The notes under the pieces: model-generated | What the model saw: only the letters and a program-made list of their open reading frames with translations | What the model was told of the DNA's origin: nothing | The model's database searches: none | DNA from: Clostridiales bacterium | GTDB lineage: Bacteria > Bacillota > Clostridia > Oscillospirales > Oscillospiraceae | Direction: 5' to 3' | Assembly (NCBI GenBank): GCA_004554585.1 | Contig: SFLH01000001.1 | Location: 303,437 to 367,436 of the forward strand | DNA length: 64,000 nucleotides | Made by a program: the position numbers and the translations under genes | Shown here: piece by piece, positions 8,515-19,397 of the stretch | Position numbering within the stretch: the first letter of the stretch is position 1 | Layout: each line of letters opens with the position of its first letter

Positions 8515-8949
8515 TTATTCTTCCATGGCGGTGATCAGACCCACCCGGCGGGCGTGGCGGCCGCCCTCAAACTCGGTATGGAGGAAGACCTCCACGATCC
8601 GCTCGGCCAGGTTGGGGCCCACCATTCCGGCCCCCATGGCCAGCATGTTGGCGTCGTTGTGCCGGCGGGTCATCTCTGCCGACAGGGGCTCGCTACACAG
8701 GGCGCAGCGGATGCCCTTGACCTTGTTGGCGGCAATAGAGATACCGATGCCAGTGGTGCAGATGACGATGCCCTTTTCACAGGCCCCAGAGGCCACCGCC
8801 TCTGCCGCCGCCTTCCCATAGATGGGGTAGTCACAGCTCTCCGTGCTGTGGCAGCCGTAGTCCTGATAGGGGATGCCCTCCTTGTCCAGGTAGGCTTTGA
8901 CCCGCTCTTTCAGGGGGAAGCCTCCGTGGTCGGAACCCAATGCGATCAT
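8515..8949 (-). CDS. rpiB: Ribose-5-phosphate isomerase B
   Basis: The 144-residue protein begins with SDHGGFPLKE and carries the active-site region CTTGIGISIAANK and the RRHNDANMLAMGA segment, all typical of the RpiB/LacAB family. It interconverts ribose 5-phosphate and ribulose 5-phosphate in the cytoplasm, using the first-half Cys as base. Length is normal. It follows the PHP gene by 42 bases and probably shares the message of the heat-shock operon or a promoter inside it. An allose- or galactose-phosphate isomerase role cannot be excluded from sequence alone. Confidence 0.92.
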   Translation of the reverse strand: MIALGSDHGGFPLKERVKAYLDKEGIPYQDYGCHSTESCDYPIYGKAAAEAVASGACEKGIVICTTGIGISIAANKVKGIRCALCSEPLSAEMTRRHNDANMLAMGAGMVGPNLAERIVEVFLHTEFEGGRHARRVGLITAMEE

Positions 8950-8991
8950 GGTCCTCTCCTCCTTTTCTTTGGTGGGGCGGTCTGCCGCCCG

Positions 8992-9792
8992 TTATTTCAG
9001 CCGGAACATCTCCGGCTTGCGCTGGTGGTAGACGGCCACATACCGGAAGCCGCAGTCCTGCATGATCTGGTATGCCTCCCGCACGCCCCGGGCCAGGGGA
9101 CCGGGGGCGTGGGCATCGGAGCCCACGGTGATGATCTCGCCGCCCAGCTGCTTGTAGTCCTTGAGCAGGGGAATCCAGGCCTCCAAGGTCTGGCCCTTCC
9201 AAGTGTTGATCTCAATGCCCCGGCCAGAGTCGATGGCCAGGCGGAGGATCTGCCGGATCTGGTCCCGGTACCGGTCCAGGCTGGGGGTATCGTAGGGGCC
9301 GTTCATGTACCGCAGGGGATAGATCACGTGGCCCACCACGTCGTAATAGGGGGCAGCGGCCATCTTCTCCATGGAGACGAAGTAGTTGTCCAGGGCCTGA
9401 TAGCACTCGTCCAGGGTGTCGTAGGAGAGCATGAAAAAGTCCCGGCCGCCGTCCTTCTCGTCCATATTATGACAGGAACCGATGACAAAGTCCAGCCCCG
9501 GCTGGCTGAGGATTTTCTCCGCCGCCTCGGGATAGAGGTGAGCCATGCCGAACTCGATGCCCAAGGGGAGGTCCAGCTTGGTGCCAAAGGCGTCCAGCAT
9601 CTGCTTGCGCTCCCGCAGCACAACCTGCCAGTCGTAGTCCAGGGTACGCTCCCCCTCCAGACTCAGCAGGTCGCAGTGGTCGGTCAGGCACATCACGTCC
9701 AGGCCGTATTCCAGGGCCTGTTTGGCCATCTCCACCATGGGGGCGTTGCTGTCCGGGGAGACGCGGGAATGGGTGTGGCAATCGGCAAACAT
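8992..9792 (-). CDS. PHP domain histidinol-phosphatase-type hydrolase
   Basis: The 266-residue protein opens with FADCHTHSRVSPDS, the first metal motif of the PHP family. It continues with LTDHCD, an HNMDEKDG loop, and ends with GSDAHAPG before VYHQRKPEM. The overall arrangement resembles HisJ/HisK histidinol-phosphate phosphatase, which acts in histidine synthesis, but no his genes are near. The family also includes other phosphoesterases, so substrate is uncertain. It lies 27 bases after dnaJ. Confidence 0.85.
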   Translation of the reverse strand: MFADCHTHSRVSPDSNAPMVEMAKQALEYGLDVMCLTDHCDLLSLEGERTLDYDWQVVLRERKQMLDAFGTKLDLPLGIEFGMAHLYPEAAEKILSQPGLDFVIGSCHNMDEKDGGRDFFMLSYDTLDECYQALDNYFVSMEKMAAAPYYDVVGHVIYPLRYMNGPYDTPSLDRYRDQIRQILRLAIDSGRGIEINTWKGQTLEAWIPLLKDYKQLGGEIITVGSDAHAPGPLARGVREAYQIMQDCGFRYVAVYHQRKPEMFRLK

Positions 9793-9819
9793 CGTTTTTT
9801 CCTTTCCTGGCAGGGTGGA

Positions 9820-10974
9820 TTACTTCTTCTTTCGCTTGTGGAAGATGGAGCGCTCCTCGCTCTCCTCCGCTCCCTCGGCGGGGATCTCTCCCATGGCCTC
9901 GGCGAACTTCCGCAGGGCCTGGCGCTGCTGGTCGTTGAGGTTGCGGGGGATCTCCACCCGGAGGGTGACGTACTGGTCGCCCCGGCCCCGGCCGTTGAGG
10001 ATGGGCACGCCCTTGCCCCGCAGGCGGAGGGTGGTGCCCGGCTGGGTGCCCGGCTCTACCTTGCATTTGATCTTGCCGTCCAGGGAGGGGATCTCCACCT
10101 CGCCGCCCAGGGTGGCCTGGAGGATGGAGACGGTCTGGTCCAGGTAGATGTGGGGGCCCTCCCGGCGCAGCCGGGGATGGGGGGCCACATTGATGCCCAC
10201 GATCAGGTCGCCGGCAGGGCCGCCGTTGCGGCCCATGTCCCCCTGGCCCCGGACGGAGATGGCCTGGCCGTTGTCGATGCCGGCGGGGACCTTCACATGG
10301 ACCTTCTTCTGCCGGCGCACGCCGCCGCTGCCGCCGCAGGCCTTGCACTTCTGGTGGATGATCTTGCCCTCACCCCGGCAGTTGGGGCAGATGGTGGAGG
10401 TGGACATGGTGCCGAACACCGTGCGCTGCTGCATGCGCACCTGGCCGGTGCCGTGGCACTCGGGGCACACCTCGGCGGTGGTCCCCGGCTCGCAGCCGGT
10501 GCCGCCGCACACGTCGCAGCTCTCCACGTGGGAGATGGTCACATCCTTCTCACAGCCGAAGGCTGCCTCCTCCAGGGTCAGGGTCAGGCTGGTCCGCACG
10601 GTGCCGCCCTTGGACGGACCCGTGCGGGCTTTGCTGGCGCCGCCGCCAAATCCGCCAAAACCGCCGCCGAAGAAGGAGCCGAAGATGTCTCCCATGTCAA
10701 AGCCGAAGCCCCCACCGGCGCCGCCGGCGCCGAAGTTGGGGTCTACTCCGGCAAAGCCGAACTGGTCGTATTTGGCCCGTTTCTCCTTGTCCGAGAGGAC
10801 CTCATAGGCCTCGTTGATCTCCTTAAAGCGGGCCTCGGCCTCCTTGTCCCCGGGGTTCAGGTCGGGGTGGTTCTGCTTGGCCAGCTTTCGATAGGCCTTT
10901 TTCAATTCGTCGTCCGAGGCGCCTTTCTGGACCCCCAGGACTTCGTAGTAGTCTCGTTTCTTCTGGTCTGCCAT
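9820..10974 (-). CDS. dnaJ: Chaperone protein DnaJ
   Basis: The 384-residue protein is a full type I J-protein. The J domain has HPDLNPGD at about residues 33-40, followed by a Gly/Phe-rich linker. Four CxxCxGxG zinc repeats (CDVCGGTG, CPECHGTG, CPNCRGEG, CKACGGSG) come next, then the substrate-binding C-terminal domains with GDLIVGINVAPH. It delivers unfolded clients to DnaK and stimulates its ATPase in the cytoplasm. It is the last chaperone gene of the hrcA operon, 122 bases after dnaK with a hairpin between them. Confidence 0.97.
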   Translation of the reverse strand: MADQKKRDYYEVLGVQKGASDDELKKAYRKLAKQNHPDLNPGDKEAEARFKEINEAYEVLSDKEKRAKYDQFGFAGVDPNFGAGGAGGGFGFDMGDIFGSFFGGGFGGFGGGASKARTGPSKGGTVRTSLTLTLEEAAFGCEKDVTISHVESCDVCGGTGCEPGTTAEVCPECHGTGQVRMQQRTVFGTMSTSTICPNCRGEGKIIHQKCKACGGSGGVRRQKKVHVKVPAGIDNGQAISVRGQGDMGRNGGPAGDLIVGINVAPHPRLRREGPHIYLDQTVSILQATLGGEVEIPSLDGKIKCKVEPGTQPGTTLRLRGKGVPILNGRGRGDQYVTLRVEIPRNLNDQQRQALRKFAEAMGEIPAEGAEESEERSIFHKRKKK

Positions 10975-11050
10975 GGTATTCTCACCTCACAATAGGCTCG
11001 GGGAGGGGCCTGCGGCCCCTCGAGGATTCCCTTCGGTTTTCACACAAGCA

Positions 11051-11074
11051 GGGGGACAGGAAATCCTGTCCCCC
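11051..11074 (-). other. Stem-loop between dnaK and dnaJ
   Basis: GGGGGACAGGA and TCCTGTCCCCC pair around two bases. There is no T run after it on the minus strand, so it may be a partial terminator, a pause or an mRNA-processing site that sets the DnaK:DnaJ ratio. A second GC-rich stem lies near 10997-11022. Confidence 0.5.
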
Positions 11075-11096
11075 GCCGCCTGCGTTGGATTCGATA

Positions 11097-12971
<1,875 letters not shown>

Positions 12972-13060
12972 GATGTGTTCCTCCTTATCAGAACAGATGA
13001 CTGTTGTGTATGGTGTGATGTGTATGGTAGAATCGCGGGACAACAGCCCGCGCTGGTGCT

Positions 13061-13597
13061 TTAGTTTGCCACCTTGACCATGGCGTGGCGGATGATCTTC
13101 TCCCCCATCTTAAAGCCGGCCTGGAAAACCTCTGCCACGATATTTTCTCCCAGAGTGTCGTCTTCCATGTGCATAACGGCGTTGTGGACATTGGGATCGA
13201 AGGGCTCGCCCTGGGCGGGGATCTCCTCCACCCCCAGCTTTTCCAGCACGGTCTTGAGCTGCTGCATGGTCATCTGGACGCCCTTGGCGTAGGCCTCGTC
13301 GGCGGTCTCCTGCTTCAGGGCCCGCTCCAGGTTGTCGTAGACGGGCAGGAGCTCCTTGATGGTGTCGGCCTTGGCGGTGGTCCAGGCGTTTTCCTTTTCT
13401 TTCTGGCTTCGCTTGCGGTAGTTGTCGTACTCGGCCAGCAGGCGGAGGTATTTGTCCTCCTGTTCCCGAATGGTCTGCTGGAGTTTTTCCTCGGCGGTGG
13501 GCTCCTGGGCCTCTTCCGCGGCCTCGGTCACTTCCTGAGCGGTCTCCTCCACAGCCTCTTCGGGGATCTGGTTCTGATCGTTGTCTTTCTTGCTCAT
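13061..13597 (-). CDS. grpE: GrpE nucleotide exchange factor
   Basis: The 178-residue protein has an acidic Glu-rich N-terminus, a long coiled coil (about residues 30-90, with EYDNYRKRSQKEKE), and the C-terminal beta domain with MHMEDDTLGENIVAEVFQ and FKMGEKIIRHAMV. It exchanges ADP on DnaK. It sits between hrcA (18 bases upstream) and dnaK (90 bases downstream), the conserved Firmicutes order. Confidence 0.96.
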   Translation of the reverse strand: MSKKDNDQNQIPEEAVEETAQEVTEAAEEAQEPTAEEKLQQTIREQEDKYLRLLAEYDNYRKRSQKEKENAWTTAKADTIKELLPVYDNLERALKQETADEAYAKGVQMTMQQLKTVLEKLGVEEIPAQGEPFDPNVHNAVMHMEDDTLGENIVAEVFQAGFKMGEKIIRHAMVKVAN

Positions 13598-13615
13598 GGG
13601 ATCTTACATCCTCCT

Positions 13616-14674
13616 CTATTCTTCAGGCTCATCTCCAGCGGACGAGGGGAGCTCTCCCTTGCCAAACATCCGGGAAAGCCCTTCGGCAAAGTAGGACAGG
13701 CGGGCCGCCAGGTCGGCATAGTCCATCCGGGTGGGTCCCACCACCCCGATGATGCCCTGCATCCCGCCGCCGATGTCATAGCTGGCCATGATCACGCTGG
13801 AATCTTTCAGCTCGTCGGCCACGTTTTCCGGGCCGATGAGAATTTTGACGTGCTCGCCCTGGACTACCGGCAGGTTGACCCCCTCCTGCATTTCCGACAG
13901 GAAATTCATCAGGGGCTCTGCCCGTTCCAGGCTCTGGTACTCCGGGTGGCTAAGCAGGGTGGGGATGCCGGCGGTGTGGACGATGTTGTTCTCCAGCTCC
14001 TCCAGCACCTCGATGGCGAAGGACACCACCAAGCTGATCAGCCCATAGGCTTCGCCCCCCGCGTGGGAGGCCACCCGTGCCAGCTCTGGCGTGAGTTCCT
14101 CCAGCGTCAGCCCCGTAAAAGAGGTGTTGAGCAGGGTGCCCAGCAGCTGCAGCTGGGTGTCCGAGAGGGGGCTGGGCAGGCGGAAGAGCTTGTTTTTCAC
14201 CAGCTGTCCGTCGGTCATCAGCACCGCAATGAAGGACGTCTCCTCCACCATCAGCAGGTCATAGCGGGCGATGGTGGCCTTTTTCGTCCCCTTGGTCAGG
14301 GCGAAAGTGGGGTATTTGGTCAGCTGAGAGATGATCTTCCCCGCCTCGGTCATCACCTGGTCCATCTCCCGGATCTTCAGGTTGAGGGCTTCGTTGATTT
14401 TCTGGGCCTCCTGTATGGTCAGCCGGTGCTCCTCCATGAGCTCGTTGACGTACAGCCGGTAGCCCTTGGGGGAGGGAATGCGTCCGGCGGAGGTGTGAGG
14501 CTGTTCCAGATAGCCCAGGTTTTCCAGCTCCGCCATCTCGTTGCGGATGGTGGCGGAGGAGACCTTCAGTCCGGCGCTGGCCACGATGGCTTTGGAGCCC
14601 ACAGGTTCCGCGGTCTGTATGTAGTTGTCTACTACCGCGCGAAGAATCTGTTTTTTGCGCTCCGACAGTTCCAT
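13616..14674 (-). CDS. hrcA: Heat-inducible transcription repressor HrcA
   Basis: The 352-residue protein has an N-terminal winged helix (SSATIRNEMAELENLGYLEQPHTSAG split around RNEMAELE and QPHTSAGR) and the long GAF-like and insert domains of HrcA. YDIGGGMQGIIGVVGPTRMDY near the end, with GGMQGIIGVVGPTRM, is the usual C-terminal signature. HrcA binds CIRCE and needs GroEL to fold. The CIRCE element 34 bases upstream of the start makes this operon autoregulated. Confidence 0.96.
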   Translation of the reverse strand: MELSERKKQILRAVVDNYIQTAEPVGSKAIVASAGLKVSSATIRNEMAELENLGYLEQPHTSAGRIPSPKGYRLYVNELMEEHRLTIQEAQKINEALNLKIREMDQVMTEAGKIISQLTKYPTFALTKGTKKATIARYDLLMVEETSFIAVLMTDGQLVKNKLFRLPSPLSDTQLQLLGTLLNTSFTGLTLEELTPELARVASHAGGEAYGLISLVVSFAIEVLEELENNIVHTAGIPTLLSHPEYQSLERAEPLMNFLSEMQEGVNLPVVQGEHVKILIGPENVADELKDSSVIMASYDIGGGMQGIIGVVGPTRMDYADLAARLSYFAEGLSRMFGKGELPSSAGDEPEE

Positions 14675-14707
14675 GTTCCAGGCCTCCTTTGGCCTTTCAA
14701 AATCATT

Positions 14708-14734
14708 TTAGCACTCATTATCCCCGAGTGCTAA
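14708..14734 (-). promoter_or_regulatory. CIRCE operator
   Basis: TTAGCACTC, nine bases, then GAGTGCTAA is a perfect CIRCE inverted repeat. It lies between the hrcA promoter and the start codon, so HrcA should block transcription of hrcA-grpE-dnaK-dnaJ. Confidence 0.97.
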
Positions 14735-14738
14735 AGCT

Positions 14739-14767
14739 AATGTAGCACTTCCCCCCTCAAATGTCAA
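14739..14767 (-). promoter_or_regulatory. Sigma-A promoter of the hrcA operon
   Basis: On the minus strand TTGACA (14762-14767) and TACATT (14739-14744) are separated by 17 bases. The transcription start would fall in CIRCE. Confidence 0.85.
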
Positions 14768-14937
14768 GCGCTCAAAAAAAAATATCTTCTCTTCTTGGCA
14801 CTTTCAGAAATTTTCATAGTTTTGGCCCCGCTGCCACCGGCTTTTCGTACAATCTTTGCACCTTCCCCATCCGACTGCCAAAAATGTTCCCGGCCAGAGG
14901 CCCGGTCTTCTCTAGCCGCCCCCGGGGAAGGCCGAGC

Positions 14938-14970
14938 AAAGAAAGAGGCCGCACCCTAAGGTGCGGCCTC
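14938..14970 (-). terminator. Terminator of the ABC exporter operon
   Basis: GAGGCCGCACC and GGTGCGGCCTC pair around CTAA (14945-14970), and TTTCTTTG follows on the minus strand. The rest of 14768-14937 holds no gene that I can support. Confidence 0.8.
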
Positions 14971-15002
14971 TCGCCGGATGGATAATATGGCCCTTGCCGC
15001 GC

Positions 15003-17666
15003 TCAGCTGTCCGCTTCCCGCAGCCGCTCTACCACCGAGGACCGGGCCACCACCCGATAGACCCCCAGGGGCACCAGGCAGCCCAAGGCCAGGAAGATGG
15101 GCAACAGAATGAGAACGGGCGACACCGTTAGCCGGTAGGTGAAGAACCAGAACAGGTTCTCCAGCGCCCCCGCAGACAGAGGCCCGAGCCCCAGGGCCAG
15201 CAGGAGGGCAATGAGCAGGGAGACGATGCCGTAGAACAATCCCTCCCACACCAGCATGGTCTTCAACTGCCGGCCGGTCATGCCGATGGACTGGAGCACC
15301 GCGAACTCCCGCTTCCGGGCCAGGATGCCGGTGAGGATGGCGTTGAAGAAGTTCAGCACCCCCACCAGGCCCACGATGAAGCTCAGGGCACCCCCCAGCA
15401 GCAGGAACATGGACCGGAAACTCTCAAACTCCGCCTGATACGTTGCCTTGCTGATGTAGTCGTACTGGGGCTGCTGGTTCTCCGTATAGTCGGCCAGGAA
15501 GGTCTCCATGGCCTGGGTGTCTTCGTCGTCGGTATTATATGCATAGAGCATCACGTTGTCCGTGCCTGTGTCCCGGCAGAAAGTCTGGTCGTTGAGGATG
15601 AACTCATCCGAGCCGTAGTAGCCATAGTCCAGGCAAGAAGGCACCGTCACCAGGGCGACTACCTCATAGGTCACATCCCGGTATGCCACCGCCCGCGAGG
15701 CATAGAGGGCACCCTCCGGCACGTTCTCCCAGGCGCCATAGACCACCCCGGTGTTGGGATTGTAGTACTCAAATTCCTCCACATAGCGCAGGGTGATCTT
15801 GTCCCCCAGCCGGGCCCAATGGCTGTCCATCACCGGCCGGCCATAGTCGTCGTCCGAGTAGACGGCGGCGATGTAGTTTCCGCCGGGCTGGTAGAGCTTG
15901 GACAGATCCCCCTCCAGCACCTTCAGCTGGTCCAGGGGGAAGGCCTCCATGCCATAGAGCTGGGCGCCGTCGGCCAGCAGGCCGTCGGCAGTGCGTTCCG
16001 TCAGGGCCACTATGCTGTCCAGCATCTCCTGGTCTGCGTAAGAACTCCTGCTCTGGCGGAAATAGTCCTCGGACACAAACTCCTGCACTGTCGTGGTGCG
16101 GCCATAGACCTTGCCGCCGTCGGTGATGCCCCCCTGGGCCTTCACCTGGTCAATGACCTCCTGGGGCAGGGCCATGGTTTCATGAAAGAAGTCTCCGCTG
16201 GTCTGGAAGTGGCCCGCGTCGGCCAGGACAAAATCCGTACAGATGCTTCTAGACACGAATTTATCCAAATCAAACCCCCGGACAAAGGTGGCCGTAACCA
16301 CGGTGAGCACCACCGCCAGGGACAGGGAGAGGACCGTCACCACCGTCTTGCCCTTGCTGCGGCCCAGGTTGGCCCGGGCCATGGAGAAGGGGGAGACCAC
16401 CCGCCCCGCTTTCTTCTCCTTCTTTTTCAGGTTCCCCCCTTCGGTATAGCGCACCGCCTCGATGGGGGAGACTTTGGCGGCCATCCGCCCCGGCCGGGCG
16501 CAGGAGAGCAGGACGGTGAAGAGGGAGAACAGAGCCGCCCCCACGAAAATCAAAGGATCGACCGAAACCACCTGGGACACGCCATTTAGGTTGCCGATGA
16601 TTACCGGCGTCAGCTGTCCCCCAATGAGCCACCCCAGCACCAGACCGACGGGAATGCCCACGCAGCTGAGCAGCAGGGCCTGCTGCCGCAGGAGAGTCTT
16701 GATCTGCCGCCCGGTGGTGCCGATGGTCTTTAGTAGGCCATAGAAGCGGATGTCATTGGTCACCGAAATCTGAAAGACATTATAAATAATCAGGTAGCCG
16801 GTGAGGATGATGAGCACCAGCATGGCCCCCAGGGCAATCACCGTCACCGGGTCCACGTTCTCCGCCAGTTTGGCGCCGGTATAGCCCCAGTTGACCCCGG
16901 TACCCACGTAGTTGTCCGCCGTGGGAGTCTCATCCTGATACCCATGCCGGGCCAGAATGTCTTCCAGGTCGCTCTCAATGTGCAGGGAGCTGTCCAGCAT
17001 CACGTTCATGGTCCAGGCCCCTGTCATCCCATCCTGTCCCGGAGGCGTGACCCCCACCTCCCGGAGAACTTCTTCCACCCGGCTTTCGGGGATGAGGACG
17101 TGCCGGGCCACCACGGCCGGGTCATACTCCCACCAGCCGCAGAGGGTGAAGGTCTGGGTGGTCTCGTGGCCGTCCACGGAGAAGGTGATGGTGAAGGTGG
17201 CCCCCAGTTGGGGCTCCACCCCCAGCAGCTCCAGCACACGGGTGTCGGTGGCGGCCTCGTTGGTCCCCTCCTGGGGCAGGTGGCCCTCTATGGGATCGCA
17301 AAAACCCCAGTGGGCGTCGTTGGCGTCGGAGCAACCCACCTCCACATGTTCCTTATTGAAGGGAGCCTCGGTGGGCATACCCAGAAAACGCCGCAAGCTC
17401 CATTCCTGGATGGCAGGGTCGTCTTTCAGTTCTTCAAACTGTTCCTGGGTCATGTTTTTGAACGTCCCGTGGCTGTAGCCCCCCGCCTGACGGAAGTTGG
17501 CCTGCTGGAAACCGTCGTTGATGGACAGGGCGATGGTGAACAGGGAGGTAAACAGAACCGTCGTCAGCGCAATGGCCACGATGGCGATGGCGTTGCGGGT
17601 CTTGGCCGCCCCCATGGACTTTCGTCCCAGCCGGCGGATGCAGGCTTTGTTGGATACCCGGATCAT
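15003..17666 (-). CDS. FtsX-like ABC transporter permease
   Basis: The 887-residue protein has a first helix after a basic N-terminus (about 20-45), a large outer domain, three helices in the middle, a second outer domain, and three helices at the end. FtsX-domain marks include VFQISVTNDIRFYGLLKTIG and RKREFAVLQSIGMTGRQL, both resembling the FtsX motif around E/LK-xIG-x-T/S-xRQ. This is the duplicated MacB/Vex-like form used for peptide or antibiotic export rather than uptake. ATG 17666 follows the ATPase stop by 4 bases, so translation is coupled. The two-component genes just upstream suggest an antimicrobial-peptide sensing and efflux module; substrate is unknown. Confidence 0.88.
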   Translation of the reverse strand: MIRVSNKACIRRLGRKSMGAAKTRNAIAIVAIALTTVLFTSLFTIALSINDGFQQANFRQAGGYSHGTFKNMTQEQFEELKDDPAIQEWSLRRFLGMPTEAPFNKEHVEVGCSDANDAHWGFCDPIEGHLPQEGTNEAATDTRVLELLGVEPQLGATFTITFSVDGHETTQTFTLCGWWEYDPAVVARHVLIPESRVEEVLREVGVTPPGQDGMTGAWTMNVMLDSSLHIESDLEDILARHGYQDETPTADNYVGTGVNWGYTGAKLAENVDPVTVIALGAMLVLIILTGYLIIYNVFQISVTNDIRFYGLLKTIGTTGRQIKTLLRQQALLLSCVGIPVGLVLGWLIGGQLTPVIIGNLNGVSQVVSVDPLIFVGAALFSLFTVLLSCARPGRMAAKVSPIEAVRYTEGGNLKKKEKKAGRVVSPFSMARANLGRSKGKTVVTVLSLSLAVVLTVVTATFVRGFDLDKFVSRSICTDFVLADAGHFQTSGDFFHETMALPQEVIDQVKAQGGITDGGKVYGRTTTVQEFVSEDYFRQSRSSYADQEMLDSIVALTERTADGLLADGAQLYGMEAFPLDQLKVLEGDLSKLYQPGGNYIAAVYSDDDYGRPVMDSHWARLGDKITLRYVEEFEYYNPNTGVVYGAWENVPEGALYASRAVAYRDVTYEVVALVTVPSCLDYGYYGSDEFILNDQTFCRDTGTDNVMLYAYNTDDEDTQAMETFLADYTENQQPQYDYISKATYQAEFESFRSMFLLLGGALSFIVGLVGVLNFFNAILTGILARKREFAVLQSIGMTGRQLKTMLVWEGLFYGIVSLLIALLLALGLGPLSAGALENLFWFFTYRLTVSPVLILLPIFLALGCLVPLGVYRVVARSSVVERLREADS

Positions 17667-17670
17667 GGTC

Positions 17671-18339
17671 TCACCCCCTGCTGGTGATCCGGCCATCCTC
17701 GATGCGGACGATCCGGTCGGCCATTTGAGCGATCTCCTCGTTGTGGGTGATCATGACAATGGTCTGGGCAAAGCGCTGGGAGGTCACCTTCAGCAGGCCC
17801 ATCACATCCTGGCTGGTCTTGGAGTCCAGGTTGCCCGTGGGCTCATCGGCCAGAAGAATGGCGGGCTTGGCAGCCAGGGCCCGGGCAATGGCCACCCGCT
17901 GCTGCTGGCCCCCGGAGAGGTTGTTGGGCAGGTTGCGCAGCTTTTTCTCCAGCCCCAGGGTCTCGATGATCTGATCCACATAGCCTCGGTCCTCGGCCCG
18001 GCCGTCCAGCTGGATGGGCAGGACGATGTTCTCATAGACGTTGAGCACGGGCACTAAGTTGTAGTTCTGAAAGACAAAGCCGATCTTACGTCGGCGGAAG
18101 ATGGTCAGCTCCTCATCCTTCAGGGCAAAAATCTCCCGTCCGTCCACAGTCACCGTGCCGGAGGTGGGCCGGTCCAGCCCGCCCAGCATGTGCAGCAGGG
18201 TGGATTTCCCCGAGCCGGAGGTCCCCACCACCGCCACAAACTCCCCTTTTTCCACAGTCAGGTTCACCCCGTCCAGGGCACGGACTTCGGTGTCCCCTGC
18301 GCCGTAGATCTTTCTCAGATCCTTGGTCTGCAAAATCAT
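17671..18339 (-). CDS. ABC transporter ATP-binding protein (MacB/LolD type)
   Basis: The 222-residue ATPase shows Walker A GTSGSGKST, the signature LSGGQQQRVAIARAL, Walker B ILLADEPTGNLD and the H-loop MITHNEE. Its Q-loop and LFALKDEELTIFRRRKIG-like segment (with FRRRKIGFVFQNYN) are typical of the exporter family that pairs with FtsX permeases. ATG 18339 has AAAAGGAGGAA upstream. A hairpin with seven T residues ends only about 22 bases before the start, leaving little room for a promoter. Confidence 0.93.
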   Translation of the reverse strand: MILQTKDLRKIYGAGDTEVRALDGVNLTVEKGEFVAVVGTSGSGKSTLLHMLGGLDRPTSGTVTVDGREIFALKDEELTIFRRRKIGFVFQNYNLVPVLNVYENIVLPIQLDGRAEDRGYVDQIIETLGLEKKLRNLPNNLSGGQQQRVAIARALAAKPAILLADEPTGNLDSKTSQDVMGLLKVTSQRFAQTIVMITHNEEIAQMADRIVRIEDGRITSRG

Positions 18340-18360
18340 CACGACCGGTTCCTCCTTTTC

Positions 18361-18399
18361 AAAAAAATGCTCTGTATGTCCTTCGACACTACAGAGCAT
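18361..18399 (-). terminator. Terminator directly upstream of the ABC ATPase gene
   Basis: On the minus strand ATGCTCTGTA pairs with TACAGAGCAT around a 13-base loop and TTTTTTT follows. It ends the two-component message or acts as an attenuator for the ABC genes, because the ATPase ribosome binding site begins right after the T run. Confidence 0.8.
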
Positions 18400-18423
18400 A
18401 CCAGAGGATTCTTTCCACATTCT

Positions 18424-18455
18424 TTCCGAAATCTATCCGTTTTGAAAGATTTCAC
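18424..18455 (-). promoter_or_regulatory. Inverted repeat upstream of the ABC operon
   Basis: GAAATCT and AGATTTC flank 11-12 bases between the histidine kinase stop and the terminator hairpin. It could be the binding site of the neighbouring response regulator. No clean -35/-10 pair is visible, so this is tentative. Confidence 0.3.
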
Positions 18456-18490
18456 GGTCCCCAAAAGGCAGAGGGCAGACATGCCGCCCC

Positions 18491-19396
18491 CTACCCTTTG
18501 GGCAAAAAGAGAGAGAAGGTGCTCCCCTCCCCCGGTCGGGAGGTCACTTTCACATAACCGCCCTGCCCTGTCACGATCTGGCGCACCAGGTACAGGCCGA
18601 TGCCAACCCCTTCCTCCTCCCGCGCGTCCCTTCCCCGGTAAAACCGTTGGAAGACCTTCGCCTGTTCTTCCTCGCTCAGTCCCACGCCGGTGTCGGTGAC
18701 GTCCACCCGGCAGAAGAGCTCATAGGCCCGCACCGCCACCGTCACCCTTCCCCCGGCTGGGGTGTACTTTATCCCGTTGTCCAGCAGGTTACACACCGCC
18801 TCCGCCGTCCACTTAGGATCAAAGCGGGCTTCTTCCTGGGTAGGTTGAAGAGTGAGCGCAATCCCCTTTTCCTCTGCCTTGGGGGCCAACTGGGCCACCG
18901 CCTCCGCCAGCATGGGCGCCAGCGGGGCCTGGACGGGCTGCAAGGCCAGGACCCCCGTTTCCAAGCGGGAGGTCTTGACCAAGGCTTCGATGAGGGTTTT
19001 CAGCCTTTCCGCCTGGGTCTCCAGAGCCTGGGCACAGGCCCGCCCCTCCGGGGACAGGGGCTGCTCTGTGAGCAGTTGGGCGTATAGGAGCAGATTGGCG
19101 ATGGGGGTCTTGGTCTGGTGGGAGATGTCCCCGATGAGGGTCTTGATGGTCTCCTTCTCCTGCCGCAGGTTTCGGGCAGAGACCGTCGAGGTATCCAGGT
19201 AATCCGCCATCCGGTGCTCCACTGCCGACAGGAGGCTTTCGTCCAGTTCACCGGGCACATAGTCCCCCCGCTGGGCGGCCTCCAGCATGGCGTCCAAGGT
19301 CTCCAACGTCCGCTTTTCCCGCCGCCGGAACCACAGTCCCCCGGCCAGGGCCCCCACAGCAGCGGCCAGCAGGCACAGCACAATGATCTGTCCCAT
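18491..19396 (-). CDS. Two-component sensor histidine kinase
   Basis: The 301-residue protein has one N-terminal helix (residues 3-22), a short linker and no large outer domain. The HisKA box is IGDISHQTKTPIANLL with the phospho-acceptor His, followed by the ATPase boxes LLDNGIKYTPAGG, DVTDTGVGL and GVGIGLYLVRQI. Kinases with such a short sensor, next to an FtsX-type exporter, usually read transporter state (BceS/VncS-like). It starts 1 base after the regulator stop. Confidence 0.9.
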   Translation of the reverse strand: MGQIIVLCLLAAAVGALAGGLWFRRREKRTLETLDAMLEAAQRGDYVPGELDESLLSAVEHRMADYLDTSTVSARNLRQEKETIKTLIGDISHQTKTPIANLLLYAQLLTEQPLSPEGRACAQALETQAERLKTLIEALVKTSRLETGVLALQPVQAPLAPMLAEAVAQLAPKAEEKGIALTLQPTQEEARFDPKWTAEAVCNLLDNGIKYTPAGGRVTVAVRAYELFCRVDVTDTGVGLSEEEQAKVFQRFYRGRDAREEEGVGIGLYLVRQIVTGQGGYVKVTSRPGEGSTFSLFLPKG

Positions 19397-19397
19397 G

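Noticed and set aside
8482..10995. A very long open frame (837 codons) on the plus strand
   Set aside because: It is the antisense of rpiB, the PHP gene and dnaJ; GC-rich third positions keep the opposite frame open.
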